Positions 12,024-24,500 of a stretch of DNA of 64,000 nt are shown here, one piece after another; position 1 is the stretch's first letter, and each line of letters starts with the position of its first letter. This stretch comes from Culex pipiens pallens (taxonomy: Eukaryota > Arthropoda > Insecta > Diptera > Culicidae). Made by a program: the position numbers and the translations under genes. The stretch covers positions 124,722,187 through 124,786,186 of the forward strand of contig NC_068939.1 in NCBI RefSeq assembly GCF_016801865.2. The letters run 5' to 3'. The notes below the pieces were generated by a model. It worked only from the letters and a program-made list of their open reading frames with translations, made no database searches and was not told where the DNA came from.

Positions 12024-13062
12024 GAAGTTCGCCTCAGTTCTTAAATTTCAATTTCGACAGCTTCGAATCTCTCCCCGTGACAAACTTGCAATCACCAAAA
12101 AGTTCCACCAGCTCGCGAACTTTGGTTTGGCAGCGGCAGCATCAGGATCATGATGCCGTCGATTCCAATTTAATATGATAGCAGTTTGGCAAACAAAATT
12201 ACGATGCCAGACACCCAGCGAACAAACAAACCAGCCAGCAGCTCGACTGTTAGCCAGCAGGATGTAATAAAGTTGAGAAGTACCTTTCGTGCGAGTGCTG
12301 GTTAGGGTGCCTAATCTCACCAGGCATGAGGGTCAAAATTGAAAGAATCAATTATGAAAAAAATCTTACACTTTTTGTGGAATGAAAGAAAAACAAAACA
12401 TCAAAAACGTGCATTAAAAAACATCATACCATAGCACCTTGTTGGGGTGGCACCGTCGGTCGTCGATCGTTTGAATGACCCCCTCCCCTCTTAGTAACAC
12501 AATTCCCATACAAAAAAATGTATGTAAGCCGTCAAAAACTAATATCTAAGATGGCTATAACTTGAAAACGGTGCAATTGATAGAAAAAACAAATGTAAGG
12601 TACTTTTAAATTGCAAATTACACTTTGCTTTTAGAAATAATCTTTGAAAATTGTTCAGAGTACATTTTAAATATTTTTGGGAAATCATGAGTTAACAAAA
12701 TCAAATCCCCTGAAAATTGAAATTTCGATTTATATTTTTTTTTATTATTTCTTGACATTGGCAAAAGTCTAGCTACATAAAATTTTAAATTTATTTGAAT
12801 CGTCCTTATTTTGTTTTCTGAATTGTCCGCATCATAACCTACAAGTTGCCTGAAGACACCAAATCGATCAAAAATCCATTCCCGAGTTACAGATTTCATA
12901 ACATTTACAAAGCAGTAAGGATAACTGCCAAAATTGTATGGAAGAACCAATGATTTCCTGTTTTGGTCTGCAGATCGATACAAAATGTTAAAGTATATAT
13001 GGCTCTGCTTCGGAAATTTTGTTTACTTTTAGAAATTTACTGTACATTTTGATTTTACTTTA
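12024..13062. other. Intergenic DNA downstream of the P450
   Basis: 12024-12330 is GC-richer with an acceptor-like TTTCGACAG at 12060 but no supported exon. The rest is AT-rich. Confidence 0.35.
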
Positions 13063-13445
13063 GGCCGCTGCAAATATTTTTTGAAGTTTATTTCACCCCC
13101 CCCCCCTCATCTCTTCAAAATCGGTCCGAAAAAGAAGTCTAAATAACTGAAAATAATTTGAAATGTATTTTCCTGCGTTTAAAATCATATTTAGCATGTT
13201 TGAAATCGATCAACAATATTTTACTTTTTTTGTAAAATTCCTTTATACAATAATGCAAAAAGTTTTTTTTGACAAAAAAAAAATGTCGCCAATACTTAAA
13301 TATTTTGAAAACTAAAAATTGCAAAACATCTGGGCAGGTGTTAAATGCAAAAATTAACATTTTTTTCATTCAAATTTAGCACTTTTTAATTCAAATGTGC
13401 CTAAAACCATGCCTTGTAATTTCAATTTATATATTTTTTATTTGT
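13063..13445. repeat. GGCC-family MITE, degenerate copy
   Basis: Starts TTA-GGCCGCTGCAAATATTTT and contains the family interior (GGGCAGGTGTTAAATGC near 13332). The right terminus is missing. Confidence 0.55.
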
Positions 13446-15639
13446 TTACTCAAAAAGCATAAATACTCTTTTGACCGATTCTTCGGCTCCTTTTCAAAAA
13501 AAAAATCCCCCAATGTTGTTACATATTTGGAAAGATAATTGATTTTCCTACAATGAAATATCATGCAGAAAATGTAGCGTGACGGGACAACATCGTAAAA
13601 CTGGACTTTTAAAAGGCACACTAGCCAGTTTGATGTTTAAAAACTTTTGCTCTTCTACACATTATCACAAATTAAAAAACGAATCTTTTGCTCCTTGAAC
13701 TGAACGAATTGGTTGAAATTTGAGTTTTTGCCAGCCATTTCTTTTCGTGACGGGACAACGAAAGGAGCAGATTTATGAAAAAACTTCTCTCCCGTTCAAT
13801 GGCTTGCAGACCACATTTGGTCAATATTCTTGGCTTTTAAGGTAAGAAAACGCATTTAAAGCACATTGCAATTATTGCATCATAATAAAAATGATTTTTT
13901 TCATATTAAAAATCACATTGAAAGAAATCGCTAAGAATCGGTCTTTTGTTTTTTAAAAGGTTTGTTTAATACCTTTAAAGTTCAACAAATTTAAAGTAAC
14001 CTTTCGAGTAATTTTCGGAAAAAGATGACCACTATTTAACAAGGTGTTCAATAACATATAAAAATCTCTCATCATCAAGCTTTTTTTTTTAATTTTTTTT
14101 TTATTTGGATGGTATGTACTTTTTCTTCGACCATCAAAGTCATTCTGATCATTAATTCGTCCTTACAATTTTGACAACCGTTCATACAAAAAGGCTAATA
14201 AATCATTCAAAAATATGTATCTTGAGAACGGATTCTTCGAACGATCTGGTGTCTTGAGCAAAATTGGAGAGATTGCTTAGAACTTGTCAGAAAAAAACAT
14301 CAAAAAAAAAATTATACACTAATTTTTGGATATATTTTAGATGACAAAAAAAATCTAATTTTGAGCTATGGCACAAGTTGGTCAAAATTCATTTGGCAGT
14401 GTTGCCAACTTTTCGAGAAAACATTTTTTTCTTTCGAGAAAAGTCCAATGTATTTTTTACATTTTTTACACGAAATCAAATTTGCAGTCGATAAGTTCTT
14501 TATATAAATTTCGATATCGTGTACCATTTTCAAGTTATAGTTACCTAATACTAGTTTTTTTTTGTTGATAACGTGACATTTTTTAACCTGTAAAAGTCAT
14601 GACCAAGCTTGACCATTCATGATTTTTTTTTTATGGTTCCGAAAATGTCAAATTTGCTTAAAAAAATTAAGATTGCAATGGTTTCTACGATACAGTCTCT
14701 GAAAGAATGCCCGAATTCTCAGAGAATTACTCAAAACAAGAACACCAAATGCAGAATGTGAGATTTTTTGGTAACTTTAAATATAAATTTTCTCAGCTTT
14801 TGATTGAACCTTCTCATACAAAACACCCCGTTACGTTTTTATTATTTGCTTCTAAATTACTAAGGTTGTCTCTGATTTTTTGATTTTGCTCAAAATATTT
14901 GAAAATTATTAAAAGAGAACATTTATAAAATATAACTATTCTCAAAACACACCACCCTAGTGCTCCACCAAGCTTATTCACTCTTTTGCAATACTGTGCT
15001 TGGTGGCGGCGACGACGTAAATAATTCGGTGCAAAGTTTTCCTTTTTTATATTCACCTGAATAATCTTTCCATGACGACTGGTGCTTCGATACCGCCGAC
15101 TGGCATCCAAACGGTCAGAATTATTGGCGTGGAATTGATTTCTGATAAAACGTAACGACACTGCAAGCTGAGGTGTTGGGACTGAATTTTCAAATACTGA
15201 GCTAAAACAAGTAGTAACACTGTAACTATGCTTCAATGGGTTTATAGAAGCAATGCAAATTTCAATATTTATAACAAGAGATCTCAATAAATCCTAAAAA
15301 GAAAGACGACTGATCCACAAAGGTGAAGGTTATAGTAGTGGTTCGTCCTTGAGCTTAGCAGTTGAGAAGTCTACCCTTGGGGCATGCTCCACACAGCAGA
15401 CCAAAAATTTGAATATCCGACCATGCCACATGACCCTCCAAGGTAAAGAAGGCAATGCAAAAAAAAAGCCTAACCTCAAAAACACCAGTAATGGTGGTGT
15501 GGTGTTCAACTACGGGGGGAAAAACGGTGGAAAACTTGTTTGAAGCGCACAGCAAAAAATCCGATGGTAAAATCGCATGCTAAAGCATGCACATCACCTT
15601 CGTCAAAATAAACACTTAATATTACACACTGCATGTACA
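13446..15639. other. AT-rich intergenic DNA
   Basis: 13570-13765 carries two GTGACGGGACAAC motifs about 175 bases apart, a dispersed-repeat theme related to TTGTCCCA at 48636-48805. An open frame of 157 codons on the minus strand (14814-15287) shows no family signature. Nothing else seen. Confidence 0.35.
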
Positions 15640-15750
15640 ATTTTTGCAAACACAAAAAAAAAGTTGCAACCGACGGGATTCAAACCCAGCACCAACAGTA
15701 AGGACTGGCGCCTTAGCCCACTCGGCCATCAGACCGATGAAGAACTGTAA
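15640..15750 (-). repeat. tRNA-derived SINE head
   Basis: Minus-strand TGGCCGAGTGGGCTAAGG (A box) and GGGTTTGAATCCC (B box) have pol III spacing. The acceptor strands do not pair and the anticodon loop lacks U33, so it is not a functional tRNA. Confidence 0.6.
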
Positions 15751-15859
15751 GGATAAACGCATATATGAGCTTGACATTTCGGTTAAGTGGGTTTCCCTTA
15801 CTGATGGGCTACATGTTTCAGGGTGTAAAATCACATAAAATTGCATAAAATAATGCAAT

Positions 15860-16669
15860 ATTTATTTTACACCCAGGCCTTTTACACGCAGCTGGATTAC
15901 TACTTTTTAAGCTGTGCAGCGGCAATTGTAAAACGTGGTGCGGTGAACTCTAAGGCTCTAAGGCTAAGGCCGTTGCTTCAAAAAAGACGAAGGTGTGGCT
16001 TAGAAGAAGGCATAGCTCCACCGACTACCGGTAGGGAAGTACGGAAAAGAAACATTTAGCTACATGTTACGAACGCCATTCAGTTTTCACCGCGGGAACA
16101 TGTTTAACTTTAGGAGGGAAATTTTGCTATGCAAAAAAAAGGAAGGTAACCTTTTTAAAGAAACATGTACCGTGCATGTAAAATTACATACAATGTTATG
16201 TACCACATAAACTTTTTTTAAATGTGTTCATTAAATGTCAAAATTGATTGTTTTTATTTCGATAGTTGGAAGTAAAATGTGTAAATTGTAATTTGTGATT
16301 GCATTGAAAGAAGTAACATAAAATTATATTGAATTGACGTAAAAATTTCACTATCCATATTCTAAAGCCAAATTCCTACCTAAAGCGTGCCGTTGGCCAT
16401 CGATAGCGGTGTCACATGGCATTGGCGAGAAATTGTTCTATAACTTCATCCGGTTCGTGACTTGTTGGAAATTCCGAGTGCTGTTTTGTGCCGGTCCTGT
16501 GACGGGGACAGAAATGAATGATGGAAGAAGGCTGTTCCACCGACGAGTGGCAATGACATTGTCTGCGCAGTCAAACAATTTGCAGAAATACTTTTCGTCG
16601 GGGGACGTGTGTCAGCGTTTATCACTAGGAATGTTTTACTCTATGCAATATTTTTTTGCAGGTTAGTTG
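15860..16669. other. Intergenic DNA, partly GC-rich
   Basis: 16380-16650 is noticeably higher in complexity than its surroundings, with no recognised domain on either strand. Confidence 0.3.
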
Positions 16670-17430
16670 AAAAAAAAAACATTTTGGCAAAAAATGCGCT
16701 AATGTGGGACCATCAGGTCTTAGCTACCTTCAATTTTAAAAATAATTTTAAACCTGAAAGAAGAACCTACTTTATTCGCAAAGAAAAGTGTTAATATGGG
16801 ATTACAAAACTTAAAAAATGCTTTTTTTTACATGAAAGAGCCTTTTTGCAAAAAAAGCAATAATTTGTGGCTGACAAAAAACTTAAAAATGCTTTTTCTT
16901 ACAGAAGAGCCCTTTTAGAAAAATTGCTTAAGTTTTAGATCATCTATACTTGGCCGTCCAAAAACCTAAAAATGCATCTTGTACCCGAAAGAAGAAACTT
17001 TTCGCAAAAAACCCTTATGATCTTCAAGACCAAGAGTTGACGAAAACTTAAAAAAAACGTATTTTTTTAGATCATCAAATCACTCGAATTTGCTTTTAAA
17101 GGCCTTTTCGCAAAATTGATTTTGCCTGGTTCGTCTAGACTCGACCGACCAAAATCTTTAAAATGCTTTTTTCGGAGAAAAGCCTTTTCGCAAAAAAAAT
17201 GTCATTTGGGATCATCCTGTCTCGGAGAATCATTAACTAAAAATGCATTTTCTAACCGAAAAATGAGACTTTTCGCAAAAAAACCCCTTATGATCTGACA
17301 GTCTTGGCTGACTAAAACTTAAAAATGAATTTTATACCCAAAAGTTAATTGGGAAAATCTAGTATCGACCGCCCAGAATAAAATATATTTTTTTGTTCCT
17401 TAAGAAAAGTCTTTTTTCCAAAAATAAAGA
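16670..17430. repeat. Decayed tandem repeat, unit about 80 bp
   Basis: AAACTTAAAAATGC-like cores recur near 16808, 16890, 16963, 17047, 17152, 17231 and 17313. Each is followed by CCGAAAGA and CTTTTCGCAAAAAA variants. Units are diverged. Confidence 0.6.
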
Positions 17431-18425
17431 CACTTTCAACCTTGGACAAAGGGCGAAGATTAGTAAATTAGAAAAGTTTTTAGTTTGAGAACATACTTAA
17501 ATATTATTTAAATTACTGGGTTAAATATTGACTAAATATATTGACTTTGTTTGTTTAAAACATGATCACTATGGGCTAGCAGGTGGCCAAAAGGATAAAA
17601 TGTTACATTTTTGAATATGTTTTTCATTGATGTCAGTTGATAGTAAACATTTCAACCAAGAGAAATTGCAAATTTCAAAGCCGTAGGTGCCATAGTTTCC
17701 GAGATACACGATATCAAAGTCAAAAATAATGTGAAAAGGTTAATTTTTCCAGAAAATATCTGTAATTTTCAAATGGTCATAATAAATTGATTGTACCATA
17801 CATTTTAAATATTTTTAGAGTTTTGGAAAGGTAATAAGATGAACTTTCCCAGCCTACATAATGTCCACATTTTTAAATTTATCTTTTTGTTTTTTTTAAG
17901 AAAGCTGAAATTATTTGTCAAAAAATTACAATTTATTGGCTTCTTTAATCCAGTATTTAAAAGTCTCGCACTGTCCTGCACTTTGAACAATGTCATGTTT
18001 ACGGAAGTTGCGCAAAGTTGTGAAAACGGGAAGTTTAAGATCTCATGCTGATCAATCACGGCGCCGGCCACGACCAGTGGTAAGATAGCGGGGAGCGGGT
18101 TTTTTATTTTATTCTTTAAAATTTATTCTAGTTCAGACTTTTCCTCAATTTTTTTAAACTAGTCTTGTTAAAACGAATGAAAAACTAACAAAAATATTAT
18201 TGAATATTCATAAATTATTTTGAAAGTATGAAAAAACTCAATTCTCGGCAGACAAAAAATCTTAAAAAACAAACAACATTTTTAAAAAGGATGTAGAACT
18301 TATTGGACTATTTTTTCTCTAATTTTCCAGATTTTCGTACGACTTTCTTAAAATTTCCACTCACTTCCTCGACTGTCCGTATTTTTATGCTGCAAGTGTG
18401 ACAAACAACTGCGAGTGCCGCAGAC
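17431..18425. other. Intergenic DNA and presumed 5'UTR of TTC39C
   Basis: AT-rich to about 18300, then GC-richer leader. No core promoter identified. Confidence 0.35.
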
Positions 18426-18593
18426 ATGGCCTCGTCGGAAGCTCCACCCCTGTCAGGACTGCAGGACTGGGAGTACGTCAAGCAGGGCATCGCACTTTGG
18501 CTCAACAACCAACCGAAGGCGGCCGAGGAGAGCTTCAAAAATCGCGAATCCAGCGTGCACATCGTCGCCGGGCACACGTTTATCTCGTTTATG
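18426..18593 (+). CDS. TTC39C: TTC39C coding exon 1
   Basis: 56 codons from ATG 18426 (MASSEAPPLSGLQDWEYV...) to HTFISFM, then a strong donor GTAAGT at 18594. The last residues align with the family stretch that continues into exon 2 (NAIISWETDKM). Joined in phase 0. Confidence 0.85.
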
Positions 18594-21500
18594 GTAAGTT
18601 GAAAAGAAAAAAAGGTTTTTTTTGCAAACTCGTTAATTTTTGAATTTAATTGCATTTTATTGTTTATGCTTAACGCACCATGCGTCTCTATTGAAAAGGC
18701 TTGTTGAATGAATGAATGAATAAAACACAAATTAAAAGAACGATAGAAATTACACACAAAAAATAACTTGTACGAGTGACATGCGTTGACAGCTTGCAAA
18801 CATAACCTAGACTGTTCCCCTCGTGCAGAGTTTTGCTTTTTTGTTTGTGTTGCACCCAAACAGACAGACACATGGTGCAAATTTACGCCAAGTGCACTTC
18901 AATTACGGAAGAAGGGAAGAAAAAAAGCAGTAACTTTCACATTCACTCGTGCACTTATCGTTTCTCTATACGTGCCAGGGTTCATGTCGTTTGCAAGTGT
19001 TTTTTCTTCAGTCGTTCTCTTTTGAATGTGCGAAGAGATGAATGCATTTTATACACACATACGAGCACGTTGTGCACACTGAAGAGCTAAATCGTGCTCA
19101 AAGATTACCGAGAAGCAGATCCGCTTGTTGCCGGTGTTCATGAAGAAGTCCTGGCGCAACGGACGAGGACAGAAAAGTTGGAAAATTATTCTATGAAAAA
19201 GATAGGCCAATGTGTGTGGATTCTCTAAAGGGTCATTGTGTAGAGTGCATAATGAGGATAGATCGTTGCACATACGCACATTTTAAACTTAATTATTTTT
19301 GATGATTAATATGAGATCCTTAAGAAAGTACGTACCTATTTCTAGTACCGTCAGTGGGGGTGACATTGGGTCTGGGGGGTGAGATTGGGTCAAAGTGATT
19401 TTTTACGGATTTCACCATTTCTCAGATTCTTCTCAATTAAACTGAATTCTGTTAAAAGGGTTGTGTAGGGGACATCTTATGATGACTTCGCTAAAAAAAT
19501 CTCGTTCCTAGAGCAAATCCTGTTATTTTGACAGCTGTCTAAAGTTGAGGTACGTTTTTGGCCAAAAATGACCTCTTGAAAAATCATTTTTCTAAAATTT
19601 TTGTTGGGATTGCTCAAAAACTACCCAAATGTTTGAAAATCTCCACTTCAAACATTGTAGCATGTCAATACGATTCCCTCGAACAAGAAACACTGTTGGA
19701 TGACTTGTTTTTACCATATCGTTGTATTTGAGCATCATTTTAGTATCATTTGACCCAATGTCACCCCCTCTAAGGTCACCCCCCCTGAATCGAACATATT
19801 CTTAATCAGAAAGGTGAAACACAATTTTCTACCATGAGTGTTTTCGATTTATAATATTTTGCTTCCTCCATACCGTGAATAACTAACCATTGAAATATGT
19901 TTTTAAAGAAGTCACTTTTGTTTCATGAAGATTTTTTTTGTCAAAGAGAAATTAAAAAAAAATTGTAACATTTTTTTTACGAAGACAAAGACAAAAAACA
20001 ATCAGAATATTCTTTTTCAAAATACACATTTTTATATATCAGTGATTCTACGATTATCAAGCAGATTCCAAATCAAAAAAGATCAGATTTGGCTAAAATT
20101 TGGTCTGGGAGATGTTTGGCCAAAACAATAAAACTATTTTTTTTAAATTGATGTCAGTAAATGCTTCAGTTCGCCTTGAACATGCTGAAATCGACAGAAT
20201 TGAATTAAATTAACTTTCCTGCCAATAAATAAAACTTTATAAATAAAAATACTAAGGAAATATTGAGCAACCATGCCCTGCCCACCCACATGTATCTGAG
20301 GGGCTAGCAAAAAATAAGCAACCATGCGCACCCCCTTACTTTTGATACCAACACAGATACAAGTGGGTGCGCATGGTTGCTTAAGCTAATTCCGTATATA
20401 GGGGAAATATACCCATTCTAATCACTCTAAGCCGTTCGACCAATTCTAATCACTTTTCCATTTTTCGCTATTAAATCAACATTTTCAGATGTTTCAACAA
20501 TGGAGAGTTGCTTGCTCACTTTTATTTGAGCTATTCATTACTTTAGAACAGTCAAAAACACTTTATGAAAGCTGTAATTCATGATCAAAGTGCTGATAGG
20601 CCGATAATAGAAATAGGCTGAGAAAGGGTATAGTTCCCCTACTAGATTTTTTTTTATTTGGCGATTAGAGTGTTAAAAGTATGCGTTTTTCGACGATTTT
20701 CACATGAGTCAGAACTTTTGCATCAAGATTTCTGTAACACAAATTTAAGTGTTTTGAAAACTAAAGGATTATTTTCTAAATTTTTATTTTTGTATTTTAT
20801 GATATGGATAAACCTTGGCCCTTCCATACCTTGTTTCCACATAAGCCATATCCAATAATTTCTCTATACAGGTCTCCATACAAATTTGATGGCTGTCCAT
20901 TAGGATGTAACAAAAAAGATTACTTTTACTTTTATTTGTATGGTGCCCAAAATCGCCATCTTTTGTGCTAAAGTACACGACAAACGAATTGTTTTGGCCA
21001 AATGATGTTTTTGTTTAAATAATGACGTTTAAAGAGTTTTGAAAGTACATACGATGATTCATTTTTACTTTAAAATTAATTTGTTTTGAGTTGTAACCGT
21101 TTAAAATTTAATTATTATGTTGTTAAATGTTCCATTCATGTCCACCTCGGAATAAATATTTTTTAAGTTAAGAAACATCTACACATTTTGGTAAGCCAAA
21201 AATTTACAATATTTTAAATATTTTAGAAAAAAATAAAAAAAAATATCATGAAAATGATTATTACTCAAAAATAATGCATTATATCATCATTTATTTTTTT
21301 TTCAAATTTCGATTCGATTCGATTTCTACTCAAACATATAAAAAAAAAAATAACTGTCAAATCGACAAAATCGAGTTTTTGCAAGAGTTAAAAAAGTTCA
21401 TTGAAAACATAAGGATAGTCAAAATCATAAACTGCAACTTTGCCGGATCGATAAGAAAATCTCTGCCCAAAATATTTTTTTCGAATAGTTACATAGCTCT

Positions 21501-24500
21501 TTTGTATGGACCGCCCCCAAATGTGTGCATGGAGAAATCAATTATGCAAACGTTTTATTCAAAGGGAAATAAAAAGTCGATTTACGAAAGCAATTGCTGA
21601 ACTGCTCAATTTATAACAAAAAAAAAAAACATCGTACAAACATTTACTAAATCTGGACCTACTTGTGAAAATGTCGGGAAAGCTTTCTGACAGTGGAAAC
21701 TAGTTATTACGTAAAGCCATTTGATAAGTTTGATTAGCAAGGCGAGTTTGGTAAAACAGGTGAATTGCTTACGAATTTGTAAAACAGCGCCAGATGTCGA
21801 AAGCTGAAGCACCCTTTTCAAATGTTGCTCCAGAAATTTAAGTATTTAGTAAATCAGACCATTTTACACTGTAACTAACAAAATCCTGTTTTAGTTATGG
21901 TAAGTTATGCAGTCAAGTACGGTGGCAAATTTGATTCTTTTAACAATGTTCCAAGTACAAATAACAACTCATTTAATTTCCCCACTGGCACTTCAACCCA
22001 AAACAAGTTCACGGTAAAACGGAACACGCGGATCAATTTTGCATGTTCCAATCAACGCTTTACGTGACTTTCAACAGAGAAGAGAAGAGGGTATGTAGCG
22101 CATTTTTATAACAATTTCGGGCCCAAAACATGTTTACATGATGGCGACCAGCACATCTTGCTCTGCATTGGTTTGCTGAAAAATTCAACACGACCAAGCT
22201 GAACCTTCCATTAAATAGGCTTTCCCGAGAGGTACAATGAGGTGTGGGAACGATGGTAAAACACAAACGCAAACAACAACAACTTGTGGCCGTTTCAAAT
22301 AGTTGCAAAACTTGAGCACTTTGAAGTTGAGAGGTACATGAAATAAAACTTTTATGGGTATACCACCACTTTATGGTCAGTGCCCTTTTTTCACCGACCC
22401 TCGAGAGTGAGTACTCTTGTCCTTGTTTGTTGTGGGCTTTTTGGCTCAATCTCTGACTGTGTCTTTAATTTTGACCAGAAATGCAGAAAATGAAAAAGAA
22501 AAAAATAATCATAAGAATGAACATTTCATGTTAATAACCGTTCATTTCCGTAAGTCTGACTAAAAGAAAATTTTCTAATTTAATAAGCTAGAAGGAGGAG
22601 CTCATAACCACTTTAAGGTGATTTAGTAAGGTTTTTTTTTTTAACCTTTATCATAGCAATTATTGAATCAATCTAAATGTTCAGTAGAAACTGCAACAAA
22701 GTATATACTTTTTAAATCCAGCTTACCTCGAAAAAAAAAATAAAGATTCGTGAAGCATGTGTTAATTAAATATTCATAAACCCTAATAGTCAAGGCACAA
22801 AACCCGAAAATAGCGATGCAAGAAGCAAATCGTGTAACAGGCCATTTTCTTATGGATCTAGACTTAATCGACCCTCCTGAATCCGAATCTGCCTGTTGAT
22901 TTTCCCGATTCTCAAAGGGAACCGAGATATTCAAGATGGCGTCCAATATGGCGGCTGAATGGAAAAATCACAATAAAAGGATTTTTAAGTTCAATCAACT
23001 ACTCAAATTTAACTAAATTGGGGTCGCTGAACTCGAATATGATCCCTAGAATACTCCAAAGTACTCAGGGAATGTGCAATCCAAGATGGCGGCCAATATG
23101 GCGAAGTTAGAATATTGGAAATGTTTATACAGAAATGTAACAGGCTATCAACAAATCAAATTTAACTAATTTGGGGTCGCTGAACTCAAATATGATCCCT
23201 AAAATACTCCAAAGTATTCAGGGAATGTGCAATCCAAGATGGCGGCCAAAATGGCGAAGTTAGAATATTGGAAATGTTTATACAGAAATGTAACAGGCTA
23301 TCAACAGGTCAAATTTAACTGATTTGGGGTCGCTGAACTCAAATATGATCCCAAAAATATTCCAAAGTACTCAGGGAATGTGCAATCCAAGATGGCGGCC
23401 ATTATGGCGAAGTAAGAATATTGGAAATGTTTATACAGAAATGTAACAGGCTATCAACAGGTCAAATTTAATTAATTTGGGGTCGCTGAACTCGAATATG
23501 ACGCCTAGAATACTCTCAAGTACTCAGGGAATGTGCAATCCAAGATGGCGGCCATTATGGCGAAGTAAGAATATTGGAAATGTTTATACAGAAATGTAAC
23601 AGGCTATCAACAGGTCAAATTTAACTAATTTGAGGTCGCTGAACTCAAATATGACCCCTAGAATACTCCGAAGTACTCAGGGAATGTGCAATCCAAGATG
23701 GCGGCCAATATGGCGAAGTTAGAATATTGGAAATAATTATACAGAAGTGTAACAGGCAATCAACAGGTCAAATTTAACTAATTTGGGGTCGCTGAACTCA
23801 AATATGACCCCTAGAATACTCCAAACTACTCAAGGAATGTGCAATCCAAGATGGCGGCCAATATGGCGAAGTAAGAATATTGGAAATGTTTATACAGAAA
23901 TGAACAGGCAATCAACAGGTCAAATTTAATTAATTTGGAGTCGCTGAATTCGAATATGACCCCTAGAATACTCCAAAGCACTCAGGGAAACATTTCCAAT
24001 ATTCGAACTACGCCATATTGGCCGCCTTCTTGGATTGCACATTCCCTGAGTACTTTGGAGTATTCTAGGGGTCATATTCGAGTTCAGCGACCCCAAATTA
24101 GTTAAATTTGACCTGTTGATTGCCTGTTACACTTCTGTATAAACATTTCTAATATTCTAACTTCGCCATATTGGCCGCCATCTCGGGTTGCACATTCCCT
24201 GAGTACTTTGGAGTATTCTAGGGGTCATATTTGAGTTCAGCGACCCCAAATTAGTTAAATTTGACCTGTTGATAGCCTGTTACATTTCTGTATAAACATT
24301 TCCAATATTCTAACTTTGCCATATTGGCCGTCATCTTTGATTGCACATTCCCTGAGTACTTTGGAGTATTTTTGGGATCATATTTGAGTTCAGCGAAACC
24401 AAATTAGTTAAATTTGACCTGTTGATTGCCTGTTACATTTCTGTATAAACATTTCCAATATTCTAACTTTGCCATATTGGCCGCCATCTTGGATTGCACA

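Noticed and set aside
14814..15287. 157-codon minus-strand frame
   Set aside because: No family signature and ordinary AT-rich composition; kept only as a note in the intergenic entry.
15661..15745. Possible tRNA gene on the minus strand
   Set aside because: A and B boxes are present but the acceptor stem does not pair and the anticodon loop is abnormal; better read as a SINE head.
22060..22449. 129-codon minus-strand frame in TTC39C intron 1
   Set aside because: No recognisable domain, no splice partner, ordinary composition; a chance frame.
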